This document shows positions 27,401 through 34,470 of a stretch of DNA of 64,000 nucleotides, piece after piece. The DNA lies in the NCBI GenBank assembly GCA_022361195.1, contig JAKSBJ010000392.1, positions 62,001 through 126,000 on the forward strand. Reading direction: 5' to 3'. The stretch's first letter is position 1. The number at the start of each line of letters is the position of its first letter. Source of the stretch: Flavobacteriales bacterium. Its GTDB lineage: Bacteria; Bacteroidota; Bacteroidia; Flavobacteriales_D; Crocinitomicaceae. The notes beneath the pieces are model-generated. The model was not told the origin of the DNA. It saw nothing but the letters and a program-made list of their open reading frames with translations, and did not search any database. Position numbers and translations under genes: made by a program.

Positions 27401-27811
27401 CTCATCTACCAATTCACTTCCACTAATGGGTACTTGTTCTACAATTTCGGTTAAAACCGAACAACTTCTACTCCAGGGACCAGCTACTCCATTAAAAACC
27501 CCTCTTACCCGAATATGATAATCCATATTCTGCTCAACAGCTTGTGAGAGCATACTTAGTTTAAAAAAAGGGGATGGTGAGCTAATTAGCTCACTCAACC
27601 CCAATCTTTCATTGCTGACCATAAATTCATATTGATCTGCTCCAATATCTATCGCATGAAGTTCATGTTCAATAGAAACATAAACTGCCCCACATGATTC
27701 TGCATTCAAAGAAGTCTCCTTGATAGTTTGACTACCTAATTCATCTTGGGCGCTTAAATTGGTTGTGCAAAGAATCAATAAGAGAGTTATTGATTTCCAA
27801 AAAGTTTTCAT
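21464..27811 (-). CDS. Giant secreted leishmanolysin-like (M8) metalloprotease with T9SS sorting domain
   Basis: A 2115-residue cargo protein. The ATG at 27811 starts a signal peptide (MKTFWKSITLLLILCTTNLSAQ); an in-frame start at 27835 would overlap the upstream gene and is less likely. Order: a fibronectin-like domain; a metzincin domain with H344-E-x-x-H348 in HEAIHALGF, a distant third ligand H438 in SLSHFNCPG and Met-turn M450, the spacing seen in leishmanolysins; a CBM-like domain; DUF11-like and many PKD-like repeats with paired cysteines (about 850-1500); an SBBP-like beta-propeller (about 1530-2010); and a type A sorting domain (SIYPNPNNGAFTLSY). It may degrade or bind polymers outside the cell. 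It follows the SBBP gene by 13 bases. Confidence 0.88.
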   Translation of the reverse strand: MKTFWKSITLLLILCTTNLSAQDELGSQTIKETSLNAESCGAVYVSIEHELHAIDIGADQYEFMVSNERLGLSELISSPSPFFKLSMLSQAVEQNMDYHIRVRGVFNGVAGPWSRSCSVLTEIVEQVPISGSELVDENGDLAKAFDRFGNTFELEELRIPKNSLLAGIFELHFYEEDNGLFYGFNDPAPSVNPSNCPGDCDDLGEERRFVIKQVFEDLSELLVPGGVPAGMPEPYPGVATPQYVQIAVRANETPAGPMSPSALGVASQYFLEIGDGLAHGEVWKTINTGWDSYANLTSELFGPVPTYHGYMSINFSGVIDWYQDLTATSAQAASEYDLYTVALHEAIHALGFASLMDGAGEGLGGFYSPFDTHLQYSGSNMVASSSTPEYCYNSELDVPVAAVSPGCGNVFWNGNGSENDLHIIYSPASFEFGSSLSHFNCPGPDTEYIMNSSLAPGSYTRVPHLSEVQTLCDLGYNIQNTYGTGEYAVSTTTYTGACTSLMNAEVAGVNDFFSYNPTASGDPYITSFETPIIIDDALSNDHNADEVRCAEYFGGAGTVTMLSATSFEVTPPDGIVTDIIVKYRPYNSTTGQYGNNTYVFIEMEPYEYPPCEPEVCNYVCYGDFEAFIGAGFDGNLVGYPFNDCAFALPFPNTPDLYDAATGIFQNVMSCGNDPMVWPAPEPLNGGDKYVGMAANIGKESVVLELSQPMLPGESFKISLLGHRIIGDGTCPPSGHLVRVVLSDERPCPIPIVTDPEGTTNCGDWTVVADVVATFDVSTPSWVTYSVSGVELPPGMTEANYVSIIAQEGMDSYMYVDNVEIIKEGDDILEITGIADNPSPCPGDTVTITYDICMGEGTTNENEITLDIDLPAGVGLYLGDFAPMGTFTIPPGDITEPCTYQLVQQVVIAPSAIPGVPLDIGLSMEGGGCVPSGSSLPDITIVPGDDFLTITKSTTTSGPFALGETVVFEIEVCNSSLMSAATDIVVEDILPASLSYVGSFDFTAVGPTLTSIPFDLAVGECKTLVYQATIASIECNNIENCASIIAGTGACNFPKTHCADIAVDGPGPVADLGPDQTICIGESITLDACLGGLPGQYSYEWEDPIGDLGDPEVCTVTVSPTENTTHCVRITDNFTGCISGEACITVIVLDIPVDILTLPASICETADPINLVVEPADGTFSGIGVTDLGGGAGLFDPSVPGLGFTDIIYTVAADGCTFHDTISMEVIPAPAVSGASFEGCVDEAIEIYPMIPDGEFLTYEWADGSTGPTNIIVPGLAGLFATTVTVYGTNGCSKTVTITVNVHDLPDLSLGDDQMVCPGESAILTATSTDGGTISWYDPSGDYIGDGETIEVTPPAIPFSSNIYTATITDAQGCVNSETVVVSVSFEPDVSDVDGSSYCVDEVIILPNPYAGAYWSGPYVTLGVDGVTNYFSPTAAGTYTLTLCNADGCCSEAIVTVYDVPFTIVSQVNACEGSCTGAIELESSGGPYNWSTEVDGDVVTQFGTTATFDDLCIGSYIITISRAVYPFCSTTIEVDILEEASEFPKTTSNAYLRDHASDISNDDEGNVFMTGGFNRGTSFDGLSLDYTDISYLVMYVAAYDVCGDLSWVATAHDQQIRSSRMAVDEEYGLVYVVGTFNGNAVFTPGINEDGMITCGGGLSSYTTSSTQGAFVAVYTTEGCLLHVHEMPSSSPGMVLEGEGIATSTFESAFLGLDHRVYFSTRQYSSGGPAGNQLKVFAKTPNFVAPYTFSFTDEWEATINSSEMAWIRDMETYQGYLSFVGTFRTDLNYAGGTFLNGFPGKNDAFIYNWVDMGGGPFNAFNEDLYTLDSPLQNGEAHTVTMSDNTIVLGGIYKEGISSAFGGDNLMPPFTGSKGAFVTKLQFTGTMDWINRISSNSTASVQSLDTDGTELYIGGNFFGGDYFYNTTLEGSYVNKRHSFVSRWNLASGLDSWTNVSTGVGDGYSYNTGLTFFNDYTYTCGHYTELMDQSNNLGGTLTSSPFGYQNACLWRFRDLDGAAKMQVQTSSGITTESVSNFSIYPNPNNGAFTLSYTLTEDVGSHTLELYNSIGEICYMVELGTSKGNGTKELKLDLPTGAYFVRHLIDGEQLASQKLIITNS

Positions 27812-27824
27812 AATAGAAAAATTA

Positions 27825-29705
27825 CTATTGAACAATCAATTTCTTAGATACCACCTTCTCTCCAGCAACAACAGAAACTGCATACAAGCCAGAAGACAAT
27901 TCACTCAAATCCAACTGCTCAGTTCCACTGATTTTCCCGGCATAAACAACTGCCCCTAAAGAATTGAGAATTTGATAAGAAGCACTTTCATTCTCTCCCA
28001 ATTTAATGGTTACAATTCCCTCTGTTGGATTAGGATAAACCTCTACATCTAATTCTTGATTTAAATCTTCAATTCCAGCAGTTTTCTGAGAACTTTTGAA
28101 TCCAGCATAGCATTCACCTAACCAGGTTACGGTAACACCGTCACGACCACCAACATTAGTTTCAACCAAAGGAACGGCAGGATAATCAGAGAAATCAACC
28201 GTATTGGTATAGCTTCCACAAAACTCTACCCAACTGTGCTTTGCCGGAGTACAGGCGTGATGCCATGCACATAACGATCTTATTTGAGTATGATCTACCG
28301 CTCGATGATTGGTCACCGTACCGGTCCAATCATATGAAGCTACAAAAGAGCCTTCTGCTGGTGTGGACACAGTTTCAAAAAAGCCTCCTGCCGTTTGTAG
28401 GCTTGCATTTTGTTCAAAAATACCACTAACAAAAACATGTTCTCCATACGCACTGTTAATGGTAAAAACATCTGTTAATTCAATATCCCCTAGACAATTA
28501 AAAACTCTCGCCCAAATTAGAGCCCCTGTAGCGGCATCTTTCTTTAATAAAAAGCCAACTTTGCTCGACCCCGGCCCAATAGGATTAATCCAATAAGTTC
28601 CAGGTCCTGGATCAACATCTGTCATTCCTGAAGCGGTACCGACAACATAAACACTTGATGGGCCGCAACCACTGATCGCTCCGGATAATGAATTTGGCAA
28701 AGAACCGACAATCTTATCAGCCCAAATTAAATTTCCGGTATCATCAATTCGGACATTATAAATTGCATCAAGACTTGGATCAGCAGCGTCAGCCACCAAA
28801 TCATATGTTCCTATACCGGGATCAACATCTGCTGTTCCATGGAACATTCCGGTTAAATAAATTTTATCCCATTCGGCCTGAACATAATCTCCATAATCAT
28901 CATACTCCCCTCCCATTGATTCTACAAAGCCAACTGCACCAGTCGTAACATCAAATTTTGCTACAAAAGCATCCGTCCCTCCTTTTGATGGAAGTGCACC
29001 GTAAAACATTCCTCCTATTGGATAACTTAGCGTTTGCTCAAAGGTTCCGGTAACATAAACACTACCATCTCCATAAGCAACTGAATTGGCCCAATCATCT
29101 CCAAGTCCTCCCATGGTATAAACCCAATTAAAATCACCTGTTGATGTCAGGCTCAGCACAAAAATGTCTCGGCCTCCTGTAGCTGTTCTGTTTACCGTTA
29201 TTATGGGATCTGGATTAAAATCTACCGTTTCCGAGAAAAAACCTACGATCACAAAGTCTGTATAATTAGCTTTGGTAACACTCAAAGCTTGGTCATTTCC
29301 AGGCCCACCAATGGTTTGAATCCAGTTTAATCCTGACTCTGCATGACGTTCAAGAATAAAAATGTCGTCCCCTCCGTTGGAGGTTCTATTGATATTAAAT
29401 ACCCCTTCATTATAAGGTCCAAAATTGGTCGTATTATTAAAATGTCCTACGGTCACTCCATTAAGTCCACTGCCGTTTCCTCTAACACAATTGGCACTCT
29501 TGTCTCCTGCGCCTCCTTTATAAGTAGTATGTTCAGATGGTGTGGGTGAAAAATGAAAGGTTTGTGCCAAAAGAAATTGCGTTGAGGTGACAAGCCAACA
29601 GATTATACCCAGTTTGAAAATAAAATTCCAATTGCCCGAGGACAATTTTGTAGTTTGTTTTTCTCGACTAAAAATCGAAAATGAGGTTAATGATTTTTTC
29701 TTCAT
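27825..29705 (-). CDS. Secreted SBBP-type beta-propeller protein with T9SS sorting domain
   Basis: About 626 residues from the ATG at 29705; a start 13 codons upstream is also open. The N-terminal region is long and positively charged (about 30 residues) before the hydrophobic signal core IICWLVTSTQFLLAQ. Residues about 60-530 hold repeated blades of the type GGPGNDQALSVTKA ... DFVIVGFFSETVDFNPDP ... GGRDIFVLSLTSTG, characteristic of SBBP repeats. The C-terminus is a classic type A sorting domain (VEVYPNPTEGIVTIKL ... ELSSGLYAVSV). It is the first gene of a two-gene transcript with the giant metalloprotease, whose C-terminal half uses the same repeat type. Confidence 0.88.
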   Translation of the reverse strand: MKKKSLTSFSIFSREKQTTKLSSGNWNFIFKLGIICWLVTSTQFLLAQTFHFSPTPSEHTTYKGGAGDKSANCVRGNGSGLNGVTVGHFNNTTNFGPYNEGVFNINRTSNGGDDIFILERHAESGLNWIQTIGGPGNDQALSVTKANYTDFVIVGFFSETVDFNPDPIITVNRTATGGRDIFVLSLTSTGDFNWVYTMGGLGDDWANSVAYGDGSVYVTGTFEQTLSYPIGGMFYGALPSKGGTDAFVAKFDVTTGAVGFVESMGGEYDDYGDYVQAEWDKIYLTGMFHGTADVDPGIGTYDLVADAADPSLDAIYNVRIDDTGNLIWADKIVGSLPNSLSGAISGCGPSSVYVVGTASGMTDVDPGPGTYWINPIGPGSSKVGFLLKKDAATGALIWARVFNCLGDIELTDVFTINSAYGEHVFVSGIFEQNASLQTAGGFFETVSTPAEGSFVASYDWTGTVTNHRAVDHTQIRSLCAWHHACTPAKHSWVEFCGSYTNTVDFSDYPAVPLVETNVGGRDGVTVTWLGECYAGFKSSQKTAGIEDLNQELDVEVYPNPTEGIVTIKLGENESASYQILNSLGAVVYAGKISGTEQLDLSELSSGLYAVSVVAGEKVVSKKLIVQ

Positions 29706-29900
29706 ATCTAATCTATTTCTGAAATTAATGATGAGGTAAATCACTTGAAAAAATCATTAAATGGCCTCATCCATTTGGATGATATTCACACAAAAACTGC
29801 CATAAAATGGGGATTTAGGACTAATTAGGTCCGAATTAAGAGAAATGAGAAGTTTTTTTGAGAAAGAGAAATGGCTCCTTAAAAGTTACGAGCAAAAAAT

Positions 29901-31628
29901 TTATTTTATCCGACTTAAGTTTTCAGATTTTTTGATGGCTTGAGTTCGACTCTTAACGTCTAACTTTTCGTAAATTTTGAGTAAGTGTGTACGCACAGTG
30001 TTGACAGAGATAAACAAACTCTCAGCAATTTCTTTGTTCTCTTTGCCTTTACAAAGTTCAATTAATACCTCCATTTCTCTTTTGGTCAGTGAAGTTTTCA
30101 TCAACTCACTAAGTCGTTCATTTAAAATCTTACCATCAATTACAGTACTTTCTTTAAGTTTAGCATTGAGATTTGTTTGCAAGAGATTGACCGTATTTAA
30201 GAGGTTTTTAATTTCTGTCTCAGCTTTGGTTTCTTTTATACGAACCGATTGACGATATTTCCTAATTCTAAAAAGAACTAATCCAAACAAAACAACTGTC
30301 CCTCCACTAACTAAATACAATCCGGTTCGATGAATCTTTTTTTCCTGATTAAGATTTTCTATTTCCTCCTCTTTGCTTTCTATCTCTAATTTTTGTGTTT
30401 TTACGGTAAGGCTATCCTCTGCTTTAGCTTCTTTTACTTTGTATTGAGCTTCTAATTCTAGTACTTCTCTTTGATTTTCAAGATTTCGAAAGTCATCAGT
30501 CACTTTTACCTCCTCTTCTTTGTAGAAAAAGGCCTTTTCCCAGTCTCCTTTCTCTTGATATATTTCAACCAGCAAACGAGATGCTTTTTTACTTTCCCAT
30601 TTTTCACCTTCATCACTTTTTGAAATCTCGTAACTCAACAAAGCTAGTTCTTCAGCTTTATCCAAATCACCCTCAATAAAATGGATATGCCCCTTCAACC
30701 AATAAGCAGCTGATAAATTCTTTTTATCATTTATTTTTTGAGAAAGTAAAATGGACTCATCCAAATATTGCTCCGCTACCTCAGCTGAATCCAACCTAAA
30801 ATACAAACGTGAGAAATTGTACAAAAGCATGCTTTCTCCTTTTTGATGCTTAATCTTTCTAAATAGTTCTATTGATTCTTTAAAGTACTTTTTCGCCAAT
30901 TGGTAATCCCGTTTCTTTTCAAAATAATATACTCCGACGTTATTTAAAATATATGCCTCCCCCATAGAACTACCTGATTCCCTAACGATTTCCAAACTCT
31001 TTAATGTATACTCATTACACTTATCCCAATCACCTAGCCGGCGATAAATAATGGCAATAACATTATAAGACATTCCTCTTACAGTTCTATCTTTTCCAGT
31101 TGGGTTCTCAATTTTATCGGACCATTCCAGAGAAGTCATTGAATTTTCCAATGCTGCTGCATAATCGATTAGCTCAATATAAGCTGCTGCCTTTTTATTA
31201 TAGATATGTGGTAAACCAATTCTACCATATTCAAGCTTAATATCGATACATTTACCATAATTGATAACGGCCTCATCAAATTTCCCTTTTCGGAAAGCAA
31301 CATCTCCAAGATTTTCGTAACAGAAATCAATTAAATCCAAATACACTTTTTGTTCTTTCACCTCCAATTCTTCAGTCAACTTTTCCTGAATAAACTCAAC
31401 CGTTATAGTTGTATATTTTTTGGATGAGTCTTTGTTTACTGGATAAAAAATGTCGCTAATTTCGATATATGATTGAGCAACGATTGTATCATGTTTTGCA
31501 TTTAGAATTTGAAGTTTTAAGGAATCCAAAACACATCGCTGATTACTATCTAATTGAGCAAAACAATGAGTACTCCAAAAAACAACAGGACAAAAGAAGA
31601 GTACAACTTTTTGGGTTAATGACAACAT
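29901..31628 (-). CDS. Membrane-anchored TPR regulator with C-terminal LuxR DNA-binding domain
   Basis: A 575-residue protein: signal peptide at about 1-24, TPR repeats at about 80-370, a coiled coil at about 385-430, one membrane helix at about 432-452 (YLVSGGTVVLFGLVLFRIRK), a second coiled coil at about 455-500, and a LuxR-type helix-turn-helix at about 507-565 (LTKREMEVLIELCKGKENKEIAE, VNTVRTHLLKIYEKL). The layout suggests a periplasmic TPR sensor coupled to a cytoplasmic DNA-binding domain, a design common in Bacteroidota. A perfect palindrome 42 bases upstream of the start may be its own operator. Targets are unknown; the flanking T9SS genes and calpain operon are candidates. Confidence 0.9.
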   Translation of the reverse strand: MLSLTQKVVLFFCPVVFWSTHCFAQLDSNQRCVLDSLKLQILNAKHDTIVAQSYIEISDIFYPVNKDSSKKYTTITVEFIQEKLTEELEVKEQKVYLDLIDFCYENLGDVAFRKGKFDEAVINYGKCIDIKLEYGRIGLPHIYNKKAAAYIELIDYAAALENSMTSLEWSDKIENPTGKDRTVRGMSYNVIAIIYRRLGDWDKCNEYTLKSLEIVRESGSSMGEAYILNNVGVYYFEKKRDYQLAKKYFKESIELFRKIKHQKGESMLLYNFSRLYFRLDSAEVAEQYLDESILLSQKINDKKNLSAAYWLKGHIHFIEGDLDKAEELALLSYEISKSDEGEKWESKKASRLLVEIYQEKGDWEKAFFYKEEEVKVTDDFRNLENQREVLELEAQYKVKEAKAEDSLTVKTQKLEIESKEEEIENLNQEKKIHRTGLYLVSGGTVVLFGLVLFRIRKYRQSVRIKETKAETEIKNLLNTVNLLQTNLNAKLKESTVIDGKILNERLSELMKTSLTKREMEVLIELCKGKENKEIAESLFISVNTVRTHLLKIYEKLDVKSRTQAIKKSENLSRIK

Positions 31629-31669
31629 GGAACTTCTTTAGGTAGCTATTAAATAACCTTACGTACATT

Positions 31670-31688
31670 TTACAAACATCGTTTGTAA
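31670..31688. promoter_or_regulatory. Palindrome TTACAAAC-ATC-GTTTGTAA upstream of the TPR-LuxR gene
   Basis: Perfect 8-bp arms with a 3-base spacer, centred about 50 bases upstream of the start codon. Size and position fit a dimeric operator; autoregulation by the LuxR-type product is inferred. No T-tract adjoins either arm, so a terminator role is unlikely. Confidence 0.5.
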
Positions 31689-31788
31689 GGGTCTTTTTTT
31701 GAACGTTTGTTATTTGAGCCGAAAATAGCCATTTGGTGACCACAAACTCTTCTTTACATTGCAAAAAAACTTAAAAAAGTGTTAAACA

Positions 31789-31821
31789 TAAAAAAGGGCA
31801 ACCGTTTTACCAGCTGCCCTT
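31789..31821 (-). terminator. Terminator of the calpain/TGT-like operon
   Basis: Stem AAGGGCA / TGCCCTT (31794-31800, 31815-31821) with a 14-base loop. On the minus strand it is followed by a T-run (plus-strand A-run from 31790). It lies 28 bases after the last stop codon at 31850 and defines the 3' end of the six-gene operon. Confidence 0.8.
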
Positions 31822-31849
31822 CTATTTGTTTTTAGGATGTGCTTATTAA

Positions 31850-32098
31850 TTAATGAGGTTGATCATCATCTCCATCCGGATAATCACAATCATAATGTTT
31901 AATCCAATCATTTTCCATATTCTCAACCTCAATGATGTGTATTTGACCTTGATTTTGCCAAGGATTATACCAATCTTGATATGCTTTTCTGGCCTCACCC
32001 ATTTGATCTACCATTTCATCTTTGTTGTCTTTGAGCCGACGTGCAGCACCTTCTGCCTGATTTAGCTCATCTTGCATATTTGTTAATAAAATGTCCAT
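31850..32098 (-). CDS. Small acidic DDQPH-tail protein, copy 2 (partner of the calpain-like protein)
   Basis: 82 residues from the ATG at 32098, which aligns with the sister protein's start (MDIL versus MEIF); an in-frame start 18 codons upstream would overlap the protease gene. Shared with the sister at 34205: NKDEM-x-x-QM-x-EARK-x-Y-x-x-W in the middle and NDW-x-x-x-YDC-x-YP ... DDQPH at the end. The first ~45 residues should be helical; the last ~20 are acidic with a lone Cys. No signal peptide. Each copy directly follows a calpain-like gene (22 bases here), implying a dedicated inhibitor, chaperone or substrate. Family unknown. Confidence 0.8.
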   Translation of the reverse strand: MDILLTNMQDELNQAEGAARRLKDNKDEMVDQMGEARKAYQDWYNPWQNQGQIHIIEVENMENDWIKHYDCDYPDGDDDQPH

Positions 32099-32120
32099 TT
32101 GCTTAGTTTTTATTGTTTCG

Positions 32121-34139
32121 TTAATTACTGATACTAATTCTATAAAACACATTTGTAAAATCGGCCTTACTCACCGTAAAAGTCCATCCATGAGGGTCAT
32201 ACAGCTCAAAAAGTTGTGTACTGGGATCATAACCTAAAACGGCATAGGAATGTCCTACTGTTGGTAAATTTGTGGTAGCACCAGGATTTGTAACCGTTGG
32301 TGAAACGGTTTTAACGTTAACAACTGAGGATTCATAAGAGTCCACCGTAGCCATTTTTCCTGCAGCCATTTGAGTTATGAGGTTGTCAACTGCATTGTTA
32401 TTTTTATTTATAAAATCCGGCATTGGATTTCCATTAGAATATTCAGTTGGCAAAACAATATAGGAATCAGTTGTCTTATTGGTAATAATGGACATGGCTT
32501 CATCGCTAAATCCACCTTCCTCTATATTACCATAACCACCTAAAGCATTAGCTAAAGCCTTTTCATATAATAAAACCCACTTTTCATTTTCACCAGCTTC
32601 TGACGATGCATATGGAGACTTTTTGTCAGAATCGGACACAAATTTGTCCGTTATCGTAATGACCACTTCGTTCCTTTCTGAAGGATTATCGGATCTTGTA
32701 ATCACCTTCTCCCCCCAGCTAGTTTCACCTACTTCTACTCCCAATAGATAAAGTGTAATATTGTAAGTGCCGTCTTGATTATCCTCTATATTATTCTTAA
32801 TAATCTGTGGATCAACCTTCGCTACTGCGGCTAGGGCTGCTAGAAAAAAGCAATCCCCCAAACTTCCCTGAACAACATCGTTAAAGGCTACTCCATCATT
32901 CGTATCCCATAAGTTTGTCAAGCCCATATCTGCAGCTGCCTCATAGTCGTACACATACCTGTCACTCGGAGACAACGGCACCTTATCCGAATTAAGGGTT
33001 GTTCTATTATCAACTCGTTCAATATCAAATCTGGATTCAGTAAGCCAAAGTCTAGCTTTAATGCCATCATTAATTTCATCATAATCCTTTTTTGCCATAT
33101 TATATTGATCAGCATTTAGATTATTCGAAGGAATTTTACCTTTAGCAGCAGCATCACTATACTTTTCCCGATACAAACTTATCTTATTCAATGCATGATT
33201 AATTTCACAACCATCTGTTACAGTAAGTATAAGTCCAGCCCTTCGAGCTGATACCTCATTCCTTTTCTTTTTTTTAACATCGTAGTCAGCCCCTGTCATA
33301 TCCGCGTCTGGCTTGTTTTGACCTTTCAACTGATTTAAAGCCCCTCTTGTCAAACTCTCATGATATCCTAACTCCTTCTCATAAAAATTCTGATCAAGTG
33401 ATTCTCCCTCATATTGCTCATAAAGATCAAGCAACCTCTCAAATTCTTCTAGGTTTTGATTGTACCCTTCATACTTGAGTTTATTCAAATCATCCAGTGT
33501 TTCCGAATTGTCGTATGAATCGTATTGAGTTTTGTACTCAGCAAGTTTATCGCGAACATCTTGTACTTTGTTTCTCAAACTGCCACGAAATTCATCTGTA
33601 TCATAATCAACATCATTTCTTAGTTTATCAAAACTGTCCATAGCAATACTCCACCTCTCCTGAAGCTTTTGATCACAGGTTAATTCATCATTGTAAATAT
33701 TAATTATCTCTTGCAATAAAGGTTTTATTTCTTCCAGATAAGCCAAATCATCTTCGTCACCATCATCTACTTCCATCATATAGTTAATTCTTACCGTATC
33801 AATCTCACGTGCTTTTTTCTGAAATTTATAGGATGGTACAAACTTCGATTCCGTCGTCAATTGAACAATTTGTTCATTCAGTTTTTCAATAGACTCATTG
33901 AACTTTTCAGTATCCTCCTGAATATCTTCTATTAACCCCTCAATTGTCGTTAAATAGGGTTCAACCACATCATAACCCTCTCCTGATGTTGGAAACATAT
34001 CCTCCAGTCCATCCATAACTGGCAGAGGAGTATCCAATTCTTCCCAATTCGGGTCCAGGCTGTCCAAATATTCTTCTATATCAACAGGAGGAAATACTGG
34101 AGGAGGAAGTTGACTTTTATATTCATTTGATCCAGGCAT
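32121..34139 (-). CDS. Calpain-like (C2) cysteine protease protein, copy 2
   Basis: A 672-residue cytoplasmic protein without signal peptide. Residues 1-390 are acidic, largely helical and partly coiled-coil, opening with a conserved block (EYLDSLDPNWEE, MFPTSGEGYDVVEPYL). The C-terminal ~270 residues form a calpain core: C430 in QGSLGDCFFLAALAAVA, WVLLYEKALANALGGYG near 530, H630 in VGHSYAVLGYD, and the third catalytic position in LYDPHGW, where Asp648 replaces the usual Asn. Calpain cores cleave proteins at limited sites; EF-hands or C2-like domains are absent, so Ca2+ regulation cannot be assumed. It is fifth of six genes and paralogous to 34471-36495. Confidence 0.85.
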   Translation of the reverse strand: MPGSNEYKSQLPPPVFPPVDIEEYLDSLDPNWEELDTPLPVMDGLEDMFPTSGEGYDVVEPYLTTIEGLIEDIQEDTEKFNESIEKLNEQIVQLTTESKFVPSYKFQKKAREIDTVRINYMMEVDDGDEDDLAYLEEIKPLLQEIINIYNDELTCDQKLQERWSIAMDSFDKLRNDVDYDTDEFRGSLRNKVQDVRDKLAEYKTQYDSYDNSETLDDLNKLKYEGYNQNLEEFERLLDLYEQYEGESLDQNFYEKELGYHESLTRGALNQLKGQNKPDADMTGADYDVKKKKRNEVSARRAGLILTVTDGCEINHALNKISLYREKYSDAAAKGKIPSNNLNADQYNMAKKDYDEINDGIKARLWLTESRFDIERVDNRTTLNSDKVPLSPSDRYVYDYEAAADMGLTNLWDTNDGVAFNDVVQGSLGDCFFLAALAAVAKVDPQIIKNNIEDNQDGTYNITLYLLGVEVGETSWGEKVITRSDNPSERNEVVITITDKFVSDSDKKSPYASSEAGENEKWVLLYEKALANALGGYGNIEEGGFSDEAMSIITNKTTDSYIVLPTEYSNGNPMPDFINKNNNAVDNLITQMAAGKMATVDSYESSVVNVKTVSPTVTNPGATTNLPTVGHSYAVLGYDPSTQLFELYDPHGWTFTVSKADFTNVFYRISISN

Positions 34140-34204
34140 AATTGTTTGTGTTTAGTTCGTCTTGTTTATGTTTCTTTACCCATTTATAAATTGCGAAAAA
34201 TCAA

Positions 34205-34450
34205 TTAATGTGGTTGATCATCACCTTCTGAACCAGGATAAGCACAATCATAGTTCCCAGCCCAATCATTAGCCATACCGTCTAGTTGATCTTCCAACAT
34301 CTGTTGGCCAAAGCCTTCTTGCCAATTCCGATATTCTTTTCTTGCCTCTTCCATCTGAGAAAACATTTCATCCTTATTGGTTCTAATTGTATCATCAAGT
34401 TGCTTAGCTCTTTGCACCTTATCGTGCGTATTTGCCATAAATATTTCCAT
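34205..34450 (-). CDS. Small acidic DDQPH-tail protein, copy 1 (partner of the calpain-like protein)
   Basis: An 81-residue soluble protein. It shares with the 82-residue sister a central NKDEM-x-x-QM-x-EARK-x-Y-x-x-W helix and a C-terminal NDW-x-x-x-YDC-x-YP segment ending exactly in DDQPH; the N-terminal 20 residues have diverged. It starts 20 bases after the stop of the first calpain-like gene. Conservation of the extreme C-terminus suggests that the tail itself is functional, for example as a recognition or cleavage site. No known family was recognised. The overall size and helical W-containing body recall helper proteins of effector systems, but this is only a resemblance. Confidence 0.8.
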   Translation of the reverse strand: MEIFMANTHDKVQRAKQLDDTIRTNKDEMFSQMEEARKEYRNWQEGFGQQMLEDQLDGMANDWAGNYDCAYPGSEGDDQPH

Positions 34451-34470
34451 CTTCTGTTTTTTTAATTTGA

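Noticed and set aside
29745-29900. Search for a terminator between the TPR-LuxR gene and the SBBP gene
   Set aside because: No stable hairpin with a T-tract was found in this 156-base gap, so none is annotated.
31850-34450. DDQPH small proteins as WXG100/LXG-helper proteins of a type VII system
   Set aside because: Size and helices are suggestive, but there is no W-x-G motif at a helix turn, no LXG domain and no secretion genes nearby; not strong enough to name.
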